DNA of 64,000 bases, from positions 1,189,001-1,253,000 of the forward strand of contig NC_003071.7 in NCBI RefSeq assembly GCF_000001735.4. The letters are read 5' to 3'. The notes below the pieces were generated by a model, which saw only the letters and a list, made by a program, of their open reading frames with translations, made no database searches and had not been told where the DNA came from. Of this stretch, positions 1-10,289 are shown piece by piece. Made by a program: the position numbers and the translations under genes. Source of the stretch: Arabidopsis thaliana. Taxonomy: Eukaryota; Streptophyta; Magnoliopsida; Brassicales; Brassicaceae. The first letter of the stretch is position 1; each line of letters starts with the position of its first letter.

Positions 1-739
1 GTAATAGTACTTGTACTTCTATATGTAATAATGTGTACTATCCAAGAGGCAACAACACTATTTTACATATGAAGTTTTGAATTCTTCGGTCAATTTTTTT
101 TTTTTTCATATTTGAAATCAGCCATGGATCAATATAATAATTTACAAGAAATCAGTTACTACATACAATATAATCGTATCGTTTGATTGTTTCGATGGTG
201 GTATATGTTTTGTTTACAATAAAATTCATATGATTGGTTTCCGTACCTATTATATTTGAAATGTTCTAAATTCAACCTTTTTCTTTCCTTGATGAGTTTT
301 ATGTATGTAGGGTATTGCTTCGAAGCTTTTCGCATTCAACAACTTTAAATGTTTTGAGCATTATTCGACAATCTTCTTTTTACCTTGTAAGAAAAAAAAT
401 ATATACATTCACTATGTGCTCTTAACGTAAAAAAAACATTTCGAAAATATTAGTTTTGACATTTCGTTGTTTTACTACGTATCTCTCATCACATACGATT
501 TTAACAAAAAAACGAAATCTCTCGTCACATACGATATCTTTATATTTTTAGTTTTGTAGTGCCTGTATATGAAATTTATGTAAATAAGTAAAAGTAACGT
601 TTGTCCTACCAACACAATAAAAAATGGACATATCATGATGTTTTGTTTTGGCTTTGGATATGATTTATCGGCAACTTGGTCATCGTTCGTTTGGTGTATG
701 ATTTGATGTGAATGTGATAAATATATAAGTTTTGGATAA

Positions 740-942
740 CTTGGATAATTAATTAATAAATGAAAAAATTATTAAATAATAAAAAGAATTCTTTAATTTA
801 ATGATACAAAATTTGAGAATAGTTTATTTAGTGTGATATTTGGTGTGATGGTTGGCAAAATAAATTAATATAGTACTAAGTTTATATCAAATATAGTGTT
901 ATTTCTAATACTAAAATTGGTGTCATGGTTGGAGATGCCCGT
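740..942. repeat. MITE-like end, GGTTGGAGATGCCC type
   Basis: AT-rich DNA ending in the phrase tggtgtcatggttggagatgcccg. A related ending (catggttggaaatgctc) stops at 15619, exactly where homology between two neprosin blocks starts. The shared order (aataataaaaag, a gtgatggttgg-like box, then the terminal box) points to one non-autonomous DNA transposon family. I could not find a matching left terminal inverted repeat, so the left limit is a guess. Confidence 0.35.
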
Positions 943-1330
943 AATAGTCATCGGAGGAACATAAAAAATTTCGATAAAGAATAGAGGAAAAAGAGACAAG
1001 AAAACAAAACATATCTTCATTTTGCAAAGATTTAAGGATAAATATTGTTTTCGCAGGATGCAACGAGATATATATAGATAATTTTCAAATATTGTATGTT
1101 ATGTTTTATTTTATTTTAATTAATTATTTAATATTATTATAAAATTAAAGGTTTTAGGTTGATATTATAAATATCCTTCTTAAGCTTTTTTATCCTTTAT
1201 TTTATTTAACTACTAATTTTATTAATAAATTAAAAAGAAAACAACAAATCTAAACAAATAACTTCGCATCTATCATTAGAAATTTTACACTACATCACTC
1301 TGTAGAATTAAATCGACAAGAATGTGCAAC

Positions 1331-1363
1331 TCGTCGATTCACAAAATGCCAGTGAATCGACGA
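1331..1363. other. Perfect 12-bp stem hairpin
   Basis: tcgtcgattcac at 1331-1342 and its exact reverse complement gtgaatcgacga at 1352-1363 enclose a 9-nt loop. It is far less AT-rich than its surroundings. No Helitron-type CTRR end follows it, so its origin is unknown. Confidence 0.6.
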
Positions 1364-1719
1364 TGTGAGAAGATTTTCTTCATTTATTTTTGTTTAATAA
1401 TCCGTTTTCTTTTCATATTGTTGCTAAGCTTCTTTTTGGTTTAATCTATTTTTTCTATGCTGTAGTTGCAAATTTATTTCGGTTAAAGTAATACCCTCGT
1501 AAACTCTCTATATATATTTGGTTAACAAACTGTAGAATCGAATTACCATTGAATGTTAATTTTATTCTCTAAAAAACTTTGCTCATTATATACTTATTTC
1601 ACTTTTCGTGGATCCATAATAGCCCAATTATACAAAACCCAATTGCCACTCGGACCAAGATACAAAGTTAAGTAAACCCACGAAAGACTCTCTCATCCGT
1701 AGACACATTCATAGCCTAC

Positions 1720-2300
1720 TCTAATCCTAACTTAGTGATTGTTCGAGTAATTGCTCGATACACTTAACTGCTAGGTAGTATATACGGGGTCGATCCACAA
1801 GGACCAAAGATACTATAAGGATTTCCGAGACTCGTTCTTAGCTAAATTGGAGAGGTTGTTTGTTTGGTTTTCGGATTGTAAATTAAAATGCAAGAAACTA
1901 AACGATTAAACTTATATGATAAAAAATATTGGGCCATAGGGTATTTCAAAGATCAATGATTAATGGAAATATTGGACAAGGAATTCAACATAAAAAACCG
2001 TTCTCGAACATGAACACAAGTTTAGACTAATTCTCTCTCAAGACATTAATCAATAACTTTGACTACTTAACTACTAAACTTTTATTTATAATTTCCTAGT
2101 CAAAGTCGCATTAGAATTAGGTTCATTAGGTTCACAATGCGTTCTAACGTCAACTCTCGATGGCTAAAAATACAGTGCTCAATTTACATTCGTTCATGCA
2201 TTCTATCGGACAATGGACTCTCCTGTGAACTTTCCTGAGCCAGCATTTGTGATCCTAGTCTCAGATAAAGTCAGATGTGACCCCTAATTCTTCCACTGGC
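1720..2300 (-). mobile_element. LTR-retrotransposon-derived relic (fossil)
   Basis: The phrase ggggtcgatccacaaggacc near 1789-1808 and the surrounding moderately GC-rich DNA resemble the inner part of a plant Ty3/Gypsy-type LTR read on the - strand. No coding domain and no clear pair of ends are visible. It is best treated as a degraded LTR fragment, old judging by the lack of recognisable borders. The family assignment is uncertain. Confidence 0.3.
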
Positions 2301-2341
2301 TTCATATGTTGGATATTACTAGACAATACAATGTTTTCTTG

Positions 2342-2473
2342 GTAGATCCAACTGAGCGCGTTCCACCAGAAAGTTCCGAGCGGCCAATAGTGCTCTATAA
2401 TGAAAACTACACTTATGATAGCGTGAGAGGAAGGGAATACGAAAATCCGACAGTAGCGGAAGACCAGGGCTGA
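2342..2473 (+). pseudogene. Unidentified terminal-exon relic, copy 1
   Basis: The frame reads VDPTERVPPESSE... and runs 43 codons to a stop after ...VAEDQG. A diverged copy lies at 4797-4940 in the same orientation and keeps the DPTE box, the SSE box and the terminal EDQG-stop. Similarity continues about 30 bases past the stop (tgatact...gactagctagctt), so both are the end of the same former gene or transposon gene. Upstream in frame, Y-NVFL precedes VDP. This faintly recalls the DUF4216 region of CACTA transposons, but that is only a guess. I do not recognise the family. Confidence 0.4.
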
Positions 2474-2785
2474 TACTGATTATATGTGGACTAGCTAGCT
2501 TCTCTTCGTACTCGTGGATATGCGGGTAGGCGTCACAGAGATCTACGGATTTTATAACACTCAGTTTTATTTTAGTCTCTCTCTACTTGCTAATTTTTAA
2601 TTTTATTACTTCATTCATGTTCACTTGTATTTTTTGGTCCGACAAATTTCATGAGCCAAGAGATCGGCTTGTGCCATATATATAATCAGTATCAGCACTA
2701 AATCATACAATTAACATTTTATTGTACCAATGATAGAAAAATTAAAGTGAACGACAAAAGTAAAGATGAGTCTAACTCAAGAGTT

Positions 2786-3996
2786 CTATGCCCACTTAGC
2801 CATCAAAGACATTCCCGCGGCACCTATGAAGGTAGCAACATAACCGAGGACATGAAGTTTCATATTCCCTTGTATCTTTGGTCCGTATAATTCATGAGCC
2901 AAGAGATTAACAAGGGCCAGATCAATCAATAATCCTGCAGAACACGCATTCAACATCCCCATCAAGATCAACGCTGTCGGACTTGTCTCACCATATATCT
3001 TTTGTATTTGCATCCCTAAAGCAATCCCAAATTGCATTGTGACAACACCATTTTCCAATTCATTTTGCTTTTAAATTCCGCCTATAACAAACAAAGTCTT
3101 ATAAATATGTTTTACTACAAAATCAATGCGTATTATAGCTATCGACTTACATGTAAAATGGGACCACCGAGTCTCATTCCTTCAGCGAGTTCATGGAAAC
3201 AAAACGCTGCGATAAGTGATCGTATGGTACATTGGTTATCTGAAGCCCCCATCGTTAAACCAATCAATCGTTAAACCGAACACGACCGAAACTACGACAC
3301 CAGCTACTTTCGACGTCTGCGCCAAAACAATCATTTAAATTATTTAGTCTTTGATGATTCGAAATTCCAAACCTAGATCCAAACTAGTTTTTAACAAGTA
3401 AGAGAAAACAAGTTTAGTAAAAATCGATCTCTAGCTTCAACTAAAGATCATAAGCAATGATAAATATATCAAAGTTGTAAGTGCACCAAAGCAATGACTC
3501 TATTCCTAAGAAGTTGACTTGTCTTATCATCGTTGACCTTTTCTTGTAAGTGCACCAAAGCAATCATTAAAACGAGAAAAGCCGAGTTCATCGCGATGAA
3601 AGTGGTGAAAGGAAACTTCCTCCACGGGTCTTCAGGCAAACATTTGGATGTGAGATCATCGAAAGAGTCCGGTAACACATGCATAAAAGCGGTTGCCAAA
3701 ATTACACCCGAAGTTAAAGTCTTTATGATCCCAAATATAACTCGGTCGGGTCCTAAAGCAGGAATGTAACGAGAAAGGAACTGTAAAGAAACACCGATCA
3801 TGCTCGCCACTAAGATAGATGGGATTGCAATCATTTTAAGCTTTTTAGCTTCTTTGTTGTTGTGACATGATGGATCTCCAGATTCAGCTCTGCATTCACT
3901 TACATCTACGTTTTTGGCAAGAGAGGCAAATGTGAAGTATAGAAGGAGGATTGTAATGGTGGTGATGAGTTTATAACAAGCTTTAGAATAAGCCAT
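2786..3996 (-). pseudogene. ZIP/IRT-type metal transporter pseudogene
   Basis: This was a plasma-membrane ZIP transporter (iron, zinc or manganese import). Exon 1 (start 3996, to about 3470) encodes a signal-like N-terminus and then IAIPSILVASMIGV, the box SGVILATAFMHVLPDSF and a PW-KFPFTTFIAM segment, all typical of the IRT/ZIP family. A middle exon at about 3150-3290 gives TIRSLIAAFCFHELAEGM, retaining the His and Glu of membrane segment V. The last exon (2786 to about 3048) gives SPTALI-MGMLNACSAGLLI and ends in the family-typical MAKWA. Damage: a 16-bp tandem duplication (repeat ATCGTTAAACC at 3251-3261 and 3267-3277) shifts the frame. A 21-bp direct repeat (3475-3495 and 3544-3564) flanks a rearranged region where membrane segment III and the His-rich loop are missing. 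The HSVV His of segment IV is also absent. The first exon alone could still be read for 175 codons. Confidence 0.85.
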
Positions 3997-4072
3997 TGAA
4001 AAAAGTGAAAGGACGCTTGCTGAAGTTTTGTTTTTCTTTTGAAGACTTGAGGAGAAAATGATTTCGTCTCAA

Positions 4073-4080
4073 ATTTATAG
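4073..4080 (-). promoter_or_regulatory. TATA box of the ZIP pseudogene
   Basis: CTATAAAT read on the - strand, about 80 bases upstream of the ATG at 3996, which is a normal plant distance. It suggests that the 5' end, at least, was a functional gene here rather than a retrocopy. Confidence 0.5.
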
Positions 4081-4279
4081 AAGATTGTACACAAAAGGAA
4101 AACCTCAAGATGGTGGACAGCTTGTGTAAAGTTACTTTGGAAGCACCACGTGGAAATATTAAAAAATGTGAGATTTTAGTTTCAGTGAAACTTTTAATAT
4201 AATTAAGATCTGATTTAGAACTTTTTAGAATTTTTCTATGAAAAAATAGAAAATTGTATAGATTTTTTCTCACATATAT

Positions 4280-4790
4280 ATTAGTAAGAGATTTTAAATA
4301 CTGGATAAATTACTTTAATTCATTTATTATTTCTTTTAAAATGATTAATAATTCTTAGAACATGTCCATTAACAGATTAATGTATGTATAACACAGAAAA
4401 GAAAATAGAAAAAACTAATGTATGACATGCTTCAAAATATATATGTATATATACTTGTTTTTGGTTAATTACTTAATTCTCTCACATTTCCTGCCTAATT
4501 GCGACATAACCAGTTGATTAGAGTTAAAAAAAAAGAAGTAATTTATAGAACATTAAATCACACCCAAATCAATAGAAAATAACACAATCCAACTAAAGCA
4601 AACTAAATAAATTATATTGAACCGGTCTAAACCTGAAATTAGATGTTTCTTGAGTGATAATCAATCCCTAAATTAGGGTTGAAAACAAACCTCATTTTTA
4701 TTGAAACTAGAAGTCTCTAACTCTCTCCGACGAACCGTTGGAAAAGATCTCAGGCTTTCAAATTTGAATAATGTTAGATATTAGAGTGTT
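4280..4790. other. AT-rich intergenic DNA
   Basis: I see no reading frame or repeat worth naming between the ZIP promoter and the second relic copy. Confidence 0.5.
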
Positions 4791-4796
4791 TACTTA

Positions 4797-4940
4797 ATAG
4801 ATCCCACTGAGTGCGTCTCTCCACAAAGCTCTGAATGACCATCATTGCTATTAGATCAAATATACTCTCTTTACAGCGACATTGAAAGCAATGAAGGTCC
4901 TCCCCAAAACCGTAGAGCAATTATAGAAGATCAGGGCTGA
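4797..4940 (+). pseudogene. Unidentified terminal-exon relic, copy 2
   Basis: In frame it reads IDPTE-VSPQSSE, one stop codon, then on to ...IIEDQG and a stop. This parallels copy 1 at 2342-2473 with a four-codon length difference. The 3' flank (tgatactcatgattatatgttgactagctagctt) also matches copy 1. The two copies flank the ZIP pseudogene about 2.46 kb apart in direct orientation. Confidence 0.4.
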
Positions 4941-4975
4941 TACTCATGATTATATGTTGACTAGCTAGCTTATGA

Positions 4976-5480
4976 TACTTTTTAATAATAGAGTTATCTT
5001 CTTCCCATAAATAATACAATCTTTGAAATCAAATCGTTGGTTCGATAGCTGGTAATTTATTTATATCGTCAAGTATATTATTAACATGTTAAGTAGGTTT
5101 GTATCCTAAGTCTTTTCATCCATACATCAAACCTCTATCCATATTTTGCTAACAATATTATCCTGATAATACATTATCTGCTAACTATTCTGATGCATGT
5201 ATTTTTTCTACATGATTATTCAATCGCAAATCAACTTTTTTGCTCTTCATGCTAAATATTTTGTTACCTTTTAATAATAATGTTATCGTCTTCGCATATA
5301 TATCAGTCTTTGAAATCTAATCATTGGTTCAATAACTGAGAATTTGTTTATAGTCAAATATATTATTAACATAGTAAGTTGGTTTGTACCCCATGTCATT
5401 TCATCCATACATCAAACTCTATCCATATTTCGCTAACGATATTATCTCGATAATGCATTATCTGCTTAACTATCCTGATT
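4976..5480. repeat. Direct duplication of a ~217-bp unit
   Basis: Unit 1 at about 4976-5194 and unit 2 at about 5264-5480 share ordered blocks: ttttaataata, tctttgaaatc, attggttc, tattattaacat, catttcatccatacatcaaac, ctatccatatt, ataatRcattatctgc. They are clearly diverged, with a 70-bp spacer. There is no coding potential. Confidence 0.75.
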
Positions 5481-5630
5481 TTTATCATATCTCCTTATAG
5501 GGATATATTTGTCATATAGATTCTAGATGAAAAAATTACCGAAATAAATGGTTTTCATGTGTAGATTCTTAATTATTTGTTGTGCATGTATAAATTTTTA
5601 ATTCACCCAAAAGTTAATTATACTGTGAGG

Positions 5631-5637
<7 letters not shown>

Positions 5638-5671
<34 letters not shown>
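5638..5671. repeat. (TA)n microsatellite
   Basis: About 17 uninterrupted TA units directly abut a T run at 5671-5683, which is the poly(A) tail of the LINE fragment on the other strand. Confidence 0.95.
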
Positions 5672-5678
<7 letters not shown>

Positions 5679-6525
5679 TTTTCCTTCCAAAACATTTATT
5701 ATTAACCCGGTTCAGCGTTTACAACTGTTACTAGAAAATTAGGACATGAATGAAACAAAAAACCATCATCAAGACTACGTTGAGCTTGTCTGGCCAATAT
5801 GTCTGCACATTTATTCTGCTCTCTATGGTGGAAAGTGAACTTTGTCTCTGTGAACATGGACCGCCAGTGCCAGATCTCATCAAGATAATGTCGTAGTCGG
5901 GAAGTTACAACTTTGCTATTGATTAGTCGGATTATGTTGAGATTATCTCCATCAAACTCGACCTTTTTGTAGCTTAAGTTCCATGATGCCCGAAGTGCCC
6001 ATATCAATGCCGTACATTCCGATTCTTCTACCGTTGCCCGTCCTTGGAATTTACTCATGCCACATTCCATGAAAGTCCCGCAGGAATTGCGGATTATCCA
6101 CCCTATACCAGACGCACTTGTTCCTTCATGGTGAGATGAATCATAGTTGCACTTAACCCAACCTCTTTGTGGTGTTGTCCACTTCGCTCTAGAGGATCGA
6201 TGATGATTAATATCGGTTCTCCGGAGTTCCGCAATCGTCCGGTTTTCTAGCCATTTTCTTGAGTCGATGATGGCCATTGGCTTGTTCTACAGCAACCTCC
6301 ACAGTGATCAATCTGCGATTAAATACGAGATCATTCCTGCATTTCCATATTCGCCACATTAGCCAGAATGGGAGAAGACATTGAAAATTGCTGATTTGTT
6401 GAGTCTGGGCCATATCAAGCAGGAGCCGTAGTTTTTCTAACACTGATTGGTTAGGATCAGTCAATAAAGGATGATGATATCCCGCAGCTCTCCATATGGA
6501 GGTGGCATGTGAGCAAGTGAAGAAT
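5671..6525 (-). mobile_element. 5'-truncated LINE (L1-type) 3' end, RNase H domain
   Basis: On the - strand, frame ...TSIWRAAG... starts near 6525 and gives LLPFWLMWRIWKCRNDLVF, the segment that precedes RNase H in plant LINEs. After a single frame change near 6270 the frame from 6277 to 5702 gives an RVT_3-type RNase H domain: W-GWVKCNYDSSHH..., IGWIIRN, the Glu of ESECTALIWAL, the Asp of VEFDGDN and the tail box CADILARQA. A poly(A) tract follows at 5683-5671. A target-site repeat is not clear, because the 3' side runs into (TA)n. The first acidic residue of RNase H sits at the expected YD pair. It is 5'-truncated, as is usual for LINEs. Confidence 0.8.
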
Positions 6526-6529
6526 CAAA

Positions 6530-6612
6530 ACTATATTTTATCATGGCAGCAAAGAAAGTAGCTATATTTTTGATCATATTAGCAAAGAAAATAGCTATAT
6601 TTGATCATATCA
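6530..6612. repeat. ~33-bp minisatellite, about 2.5 units
   Basis: The unit agctatatttt-gatcatatcagcaaagaaa is repeated with small changes just upstream of the LINE fragment. Confidence 0.7.
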
Positions 6613-6619
6613 GCAAAAA

Positions 6620-7305
6620 AAAAATAGAAAATAATATATATAAATTGAAATAGTAAAAGATCTCGTTATCTATAAATTCGAGACCATTTTTCTATTCTAC
6701 GGATTAACAATCATATGTTTTGAATAACATTGTTTTAAAAATATCTCAACGATAATTCATCGAATACTATAGATTTTATTGGTGTAAAGGATGTAACTAG
6801 AAAACTATATATCAACACAAAAGAAAGACCATTACAAAAGGTTTGACACTAAAAAAAAAACAAAAAAAAGTTTGACTATTTTTTTGTCTTTCGCAGAAAT
6901 AACGATTTTGAGAAAAGTAATTAAATTTTTAACATGGTAATATGAGAAATTAAGTAAGTAACATGAGTAGTTTTTAAAAAGTCTATTTTCTCCTTCTGAT
7001 TTGGTGTAGGACGTGCGAGTGAAACACACACATAACGAGAGAATAAAGAAGAATAGAAGAAGAGAGAAAATAATGATGATATGATATTTTTTCCCAAGTG
7101 AATGTTAGATTAATTTCATAAAATTAACTAACTAAATCATCTAATAGTTTTTAATAAAACATAGATTTTTTTCTGTTTATAACATGATTTAAATTTTTGA
7201 AATCTGATACAAATTATTAAAATAGTAAATAATATTGGTCTAAAACACACCAATAAAATAGTATAAAATAAAACTAAATAGTATAGAACGAACAGAACAG
7301 TCGAC
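6620..7305. other. AT-rich intergenic DNA
   Basis: Only chance reading frames. I see nothing further. Confidence 0.5.
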
Positions 7306-7310
7306 AAACA

Positions 7311-7742
7311 AATGATGGAGCTAAACCGATCTGATCTAAAAAAACTATACCCCATGAGATACAACATTGGCAACCCAAGCAACCAAAGTAAACCGCAGTG
7401 GTGACGTTGACGATAGCGGTGATAGTGTTAACGGTAGCGGTTGTGGTGATGACGACAATGGTACTAGTGGCACTAATAGTGACGTTGATGGTGGTGATTG
7501 TGTCGATACAATTGTTGCAGTGACAATGATAAATGATCGAGTTAAACCGATCTGATCCAAACAATTATACCCTATGAAATACAACATTGGCAACCCAAAC
7601 AAGTGAGATAACCGTAGTAGTGACGTTAACGGTAGCGGTGGTGGTGTGGTGACAGTAGCGGTGATAGTGGTGGCACTAACAATGACGTTGACAGTGGTGG
7701 TTGTGGTGATACGGTTGTGGCAGTGACAATAATAAATAATCA
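7311..7742. repeat. Two tandem ~220-bp units rich in GTG/GTGAC
   Basis: Units at 7311-7530 and 7531-7742 both begin aatgatSgagYtaaaccgatctgatc, continue with atacaacattggcaaccca and a run of gtagcggtggtg/gtgacgttgac, and end cagtgacaatRataaat. The inner part is locally repetitive (GGTGRY). It is open for over 100 codons as a Thr-rich - strand frame, but that is explained by the simple-sequence composition. Confidence 0.8.
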
Positions 7743-7749
7743 TGGTGAC

Positions 7750-8760
7750 TTCGTGTTATATGCGATAATGAAAGATAGTTATAATAAGAATTTTATATAA
7801 TTTTTGTTTTATTAAGATAGAATAGAAGGAGAAAAAGACAAAGACTTAAAAAAAATTAAAAAATAAATAAAAGAACTATGTATCCTGTAACATGGACAAA
7901 TATGACAATATTATAGATTGTACATAGAATATTGTAGTGGTATGATTAGAATAGCTGTTACTTAATTAAAGTTTTTTTTTGGTTATACACTCAAATTTCC
8001 CTTTTTTTTTTTGAGAGTTTGATTTTCAAAATTGCTATTACACATAATGTACATATACATCCACATTTTTGGACTATATACGAACTTGATTGACCCATAT
8101 AAAATTTAGTATTTCTGTACATTGGAAAATAATTAATATTAGTGTATAGGTTACCAAAGTTTAAAAATAATAATCTTAAACATTCAGAAAGTACAGTTGC
8201 TAATTTGCTATCTTTCCAAGACTTCTCTAGCCTTTTCTCAAAAACTGCACTTTGCCCATTATACTATTTTAATTTTCGTGGACCCAATTTAGAAAAGCCC
8301 AATTGTTTTTGATCCATCCCTTGAGTGAGGACCTGTTAATCTGTTACATTGACAGAATTGCCATTGATCTAGTGATCGTAGACACAATTCTCACATTAGT
8401 TTTTTGCATGTAATTTGATATTTTAAATGATATTAATTATGAGATTCTTTCCACCTAACGAAAATTCCTCTTTGTCAAGCGGATTTTCCATTTTTGTCAT
8501 CTTTCGTCAAAATTAGCAACAACATTACTTAATTGGTTATCAAAAAATCTTTGACTGTATATTTCCATGATTTGGTACCCGAAAATATAGAATTATGCCA
8601 ATATATAACTATCTTGTTAATATTTTTGTACCACGAAATAATGTTAATTATCAGCAAATATGGACAATTCTTTTATGGAAAACAAATAAGTAACTAGGTG
8701 TTTTTCCTTTTTTTTAGTCGGCAATAACTAGGTTTAAAATTGAGACTCTTCTTGGCAAAT
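7750..8760. other. Upstream flank of the first defensin-like gene
   Basis: AT-rich, with no gene. From about 8420 it contains motifs shared with the upstream regions of the other defensin-like genes (ttcttMctacttaaYgaaaatctcttt, ttaccacNaaataatgttaatYagcaaatatgg). This indicates a co-duplicated promoter region. Confidence 0.5.
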
Positions 8761-8764
8761 ATTT

Positions 8765-8777
8765 ATATATATAAAGA
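8765..8777 (+). promoter_or_regulatory. TATA box of DEFL1
   Basis: tatatatataaag lies about 110 bases upstream of the ATG. The same relative position in the other members holds TATAAATA-type boxes followed by agctttYYgtaaagRYttagaga, a conserved core promoter and leader. Confidence 0.6.
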
Positions 8778-8884
8778 TTTCAGTAAAGATTAGAGAAGTA
8801 TAAACTTCTTCCTCTTCTTGTTTTCTACTTGAAAGAAGAGACTCTTTCAATTCACTTTTTACAAGAGAGAATTAACAGAAAAAA

Positions 8885-9249
8885 ATGAGATTCACTTCTA
8901 TGATTTTTGTTCTTGTAGTGATACTGATAAACTCATTGTTTAACTTTAACGTTTTGGCTTCATCCGGTATGTTTTTATTGTCCAATTATTATTTTTTGTC
9001 ATGTATAGTAACTATTGAATATTTTAAAACATGTTGTAATGTTTATGTGTGCGTATCTGTTACACTTTTTGTTTTTGTTTTTTTAACACTAGTTGTTAAT
9101 ATGTTGCAGTGATCGAAACAACAAAAAATGATGTGTGCTCTACTCCATGTACACGGAGGTATGGAACTTATGAATGTTGGCATGACTGCTTGCACGAGAG
9201 GTATAACGATGGAGGCTGTGTTGATGGACGATGTTGTTGCAAAAAGTGA
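8885..9249 (+). CDS. Defensin-like cysteine-rich peptide (DEFL1)
   Basis: A secreted small cysteine-rich peptide of the plant defensin-like class. Exon 1 (8885-8966) encodes a 27-residue signal peptide, MRFTSMIFVLVVILINS..., ending LASS. A phase-1 intron follows (GTATGT...TTGCAG), and exon 2 (9110-9249) starts VIETTKNDVC and ends GRCCCKK. Total 73 residues. Mature cysteines are C-x3-C-x8-C-x3-C-x9-C-x4-CCC (eight Cys), identical in spacing to the other intact members here. A TATA-like tatatatataaag lies near 8765-8777 and an AATAAA at 9328-9333. Both exons and both splice sites are intact, so this is probably a working gene. Role is not readable from sequence; the class includes antimicrobial and pollen-pistil signalling peptides. 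It stands apart from the tandem array and uses MRFTSM rather than MNITK. Confidence 0.85.
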
Positions 9250-9339
9250 TAGAAATCAATGAATGGTCTCGTTTGAACGGTGGAATTTTGTTTCTTTAAC
9301 ATCAGATTTATGTATGCTTTTCAATGAAATAAAACTTAT

Positions 9340-10285
9340 TTTTTGAACAACTAGAAATAAAACTAAATTTATTATATTATTGCTTCTATGACTTTAGTTA
9401 CTTGTCTCCACATTTGTTTTCAAAAAAAAAAATAGTATTAAGTTTGCGCGATGCAAATACAGGAATACAGAAAAGTTTGCGCGATGTTATTCTCACTTTG
9501 TTAATTATGTTCAATGTTTATAGGATTAGTTATCGATCCCCTTTGGTTTCCTTTGTGTACTTAAATACTTCCAAGTCATGAGAAGGAATTAGACTTTAAA
9601 GTAAAAACCAAGATTTTCTGAATAATAGCGAAGATTGTGTATGTGTCCGAAAGATCATCAATTCTTATAGTAAGTGGTTATGGTCAGTAATATATTCAGT
9701 GACACCGATATGTAATTTGTCAAAAATCTTTAGATTATACAGATAAAGACCACTATGTAGACTTGTGAATGAAGTAAACATTATAGATATTGGCAGTTGC
9801 TTTGTTTTGATTTGTATATATTTTAATTAATATTGTATATTTAGATTATTTCTTAAAAAGTCTTTAATTTTGCCAATTGTTGCCTTACAAGGATCTATTT
9901 TAATAACCATAACATATGGATTACCAAAATCTACAGAAATATTAGGAAATAATTCTGTTTAAATTATATAGTTACTAACTTTACAATCTTCGTGATTTGC
10001 AGAGGTATTGTATCATGTTAAACGACTCAGAGGAGAAGCTAATGAGTGGATCTTGCAAACATTAAAGAAGGTTAGATACCTAATAAATCCTATATCCTAT
10101 ATTGTATAAGTAAAGACACTGCAAATATAAGATAAGTTATAACCTAAATGTTTCAAAACCGCATACATTTAAACTTTTAAACATAATCTAAAAGGCAAAC
10201 GATTTTAAATCTTACATGCTTAAACATATGACCAACAATATCTAAAGCATAGTTCAAAGGGAAAAGTACTTATGGTTTCTCATAA
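9340..10285. other. Intergenic, with one exon-like fragment
   Basis: Mostly AT-rich. At about 9999-10075 (+ strand), after an acceptor-like gatttgcag, the frame reads EVLYHVKRLRGEANEWILQ and continues TLKK before a gttaga donor-like site. Its base composition is coding-like and unlike its surroundings. I do not recognise it; it may be a captured exon. Confidence 0.35.
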
Positions 10286-10289
10286 TTCA

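Larger units (their letters stand above)
1..1720. other. AT-rich intergenic DNA, no gene seen
   Basis: No supported reading frame. It holds a transposon-end-like stretch at about 740-942 and a GC-containing hairpin at 1331-1363, listed separately. The stretch 1575-1640 (cattatatactt...tttcgtggatcc) resembles 8255-8300 upstream of the first defensin-like gene and, more weakly, 19995-20020. This suggests an old shared flank of the duplicated blocks. Confidence 0.5.

Noticed and set aside
1789-1808. Intact LTR retrotransposon at 1.7-2.5 kb
   Set aside because: No paired ends, primer-binding site or coding domains visible; only an LTR-like fragment can be supported.
3469-3996. 175-residue ZIP protein as an intact short gene
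   Set aside because: It lacks the membrane segments after the first two or three. Downstream exons are present but out of frame, so it is described as a pseudogene.
6207-6277. Two separate genes on the - strand at 5.7-6.5 kb
   Set aside because: The two frames are consecutive parts of one LINE 3' region separated by a single frame change and followed by poly(A).
7345-7743. 132-codon Thr-rich protein on the - strand
   Set aside because: Explained by the triplet-like composition of the tandem repeat; the two units are not in a conserved frame relation.
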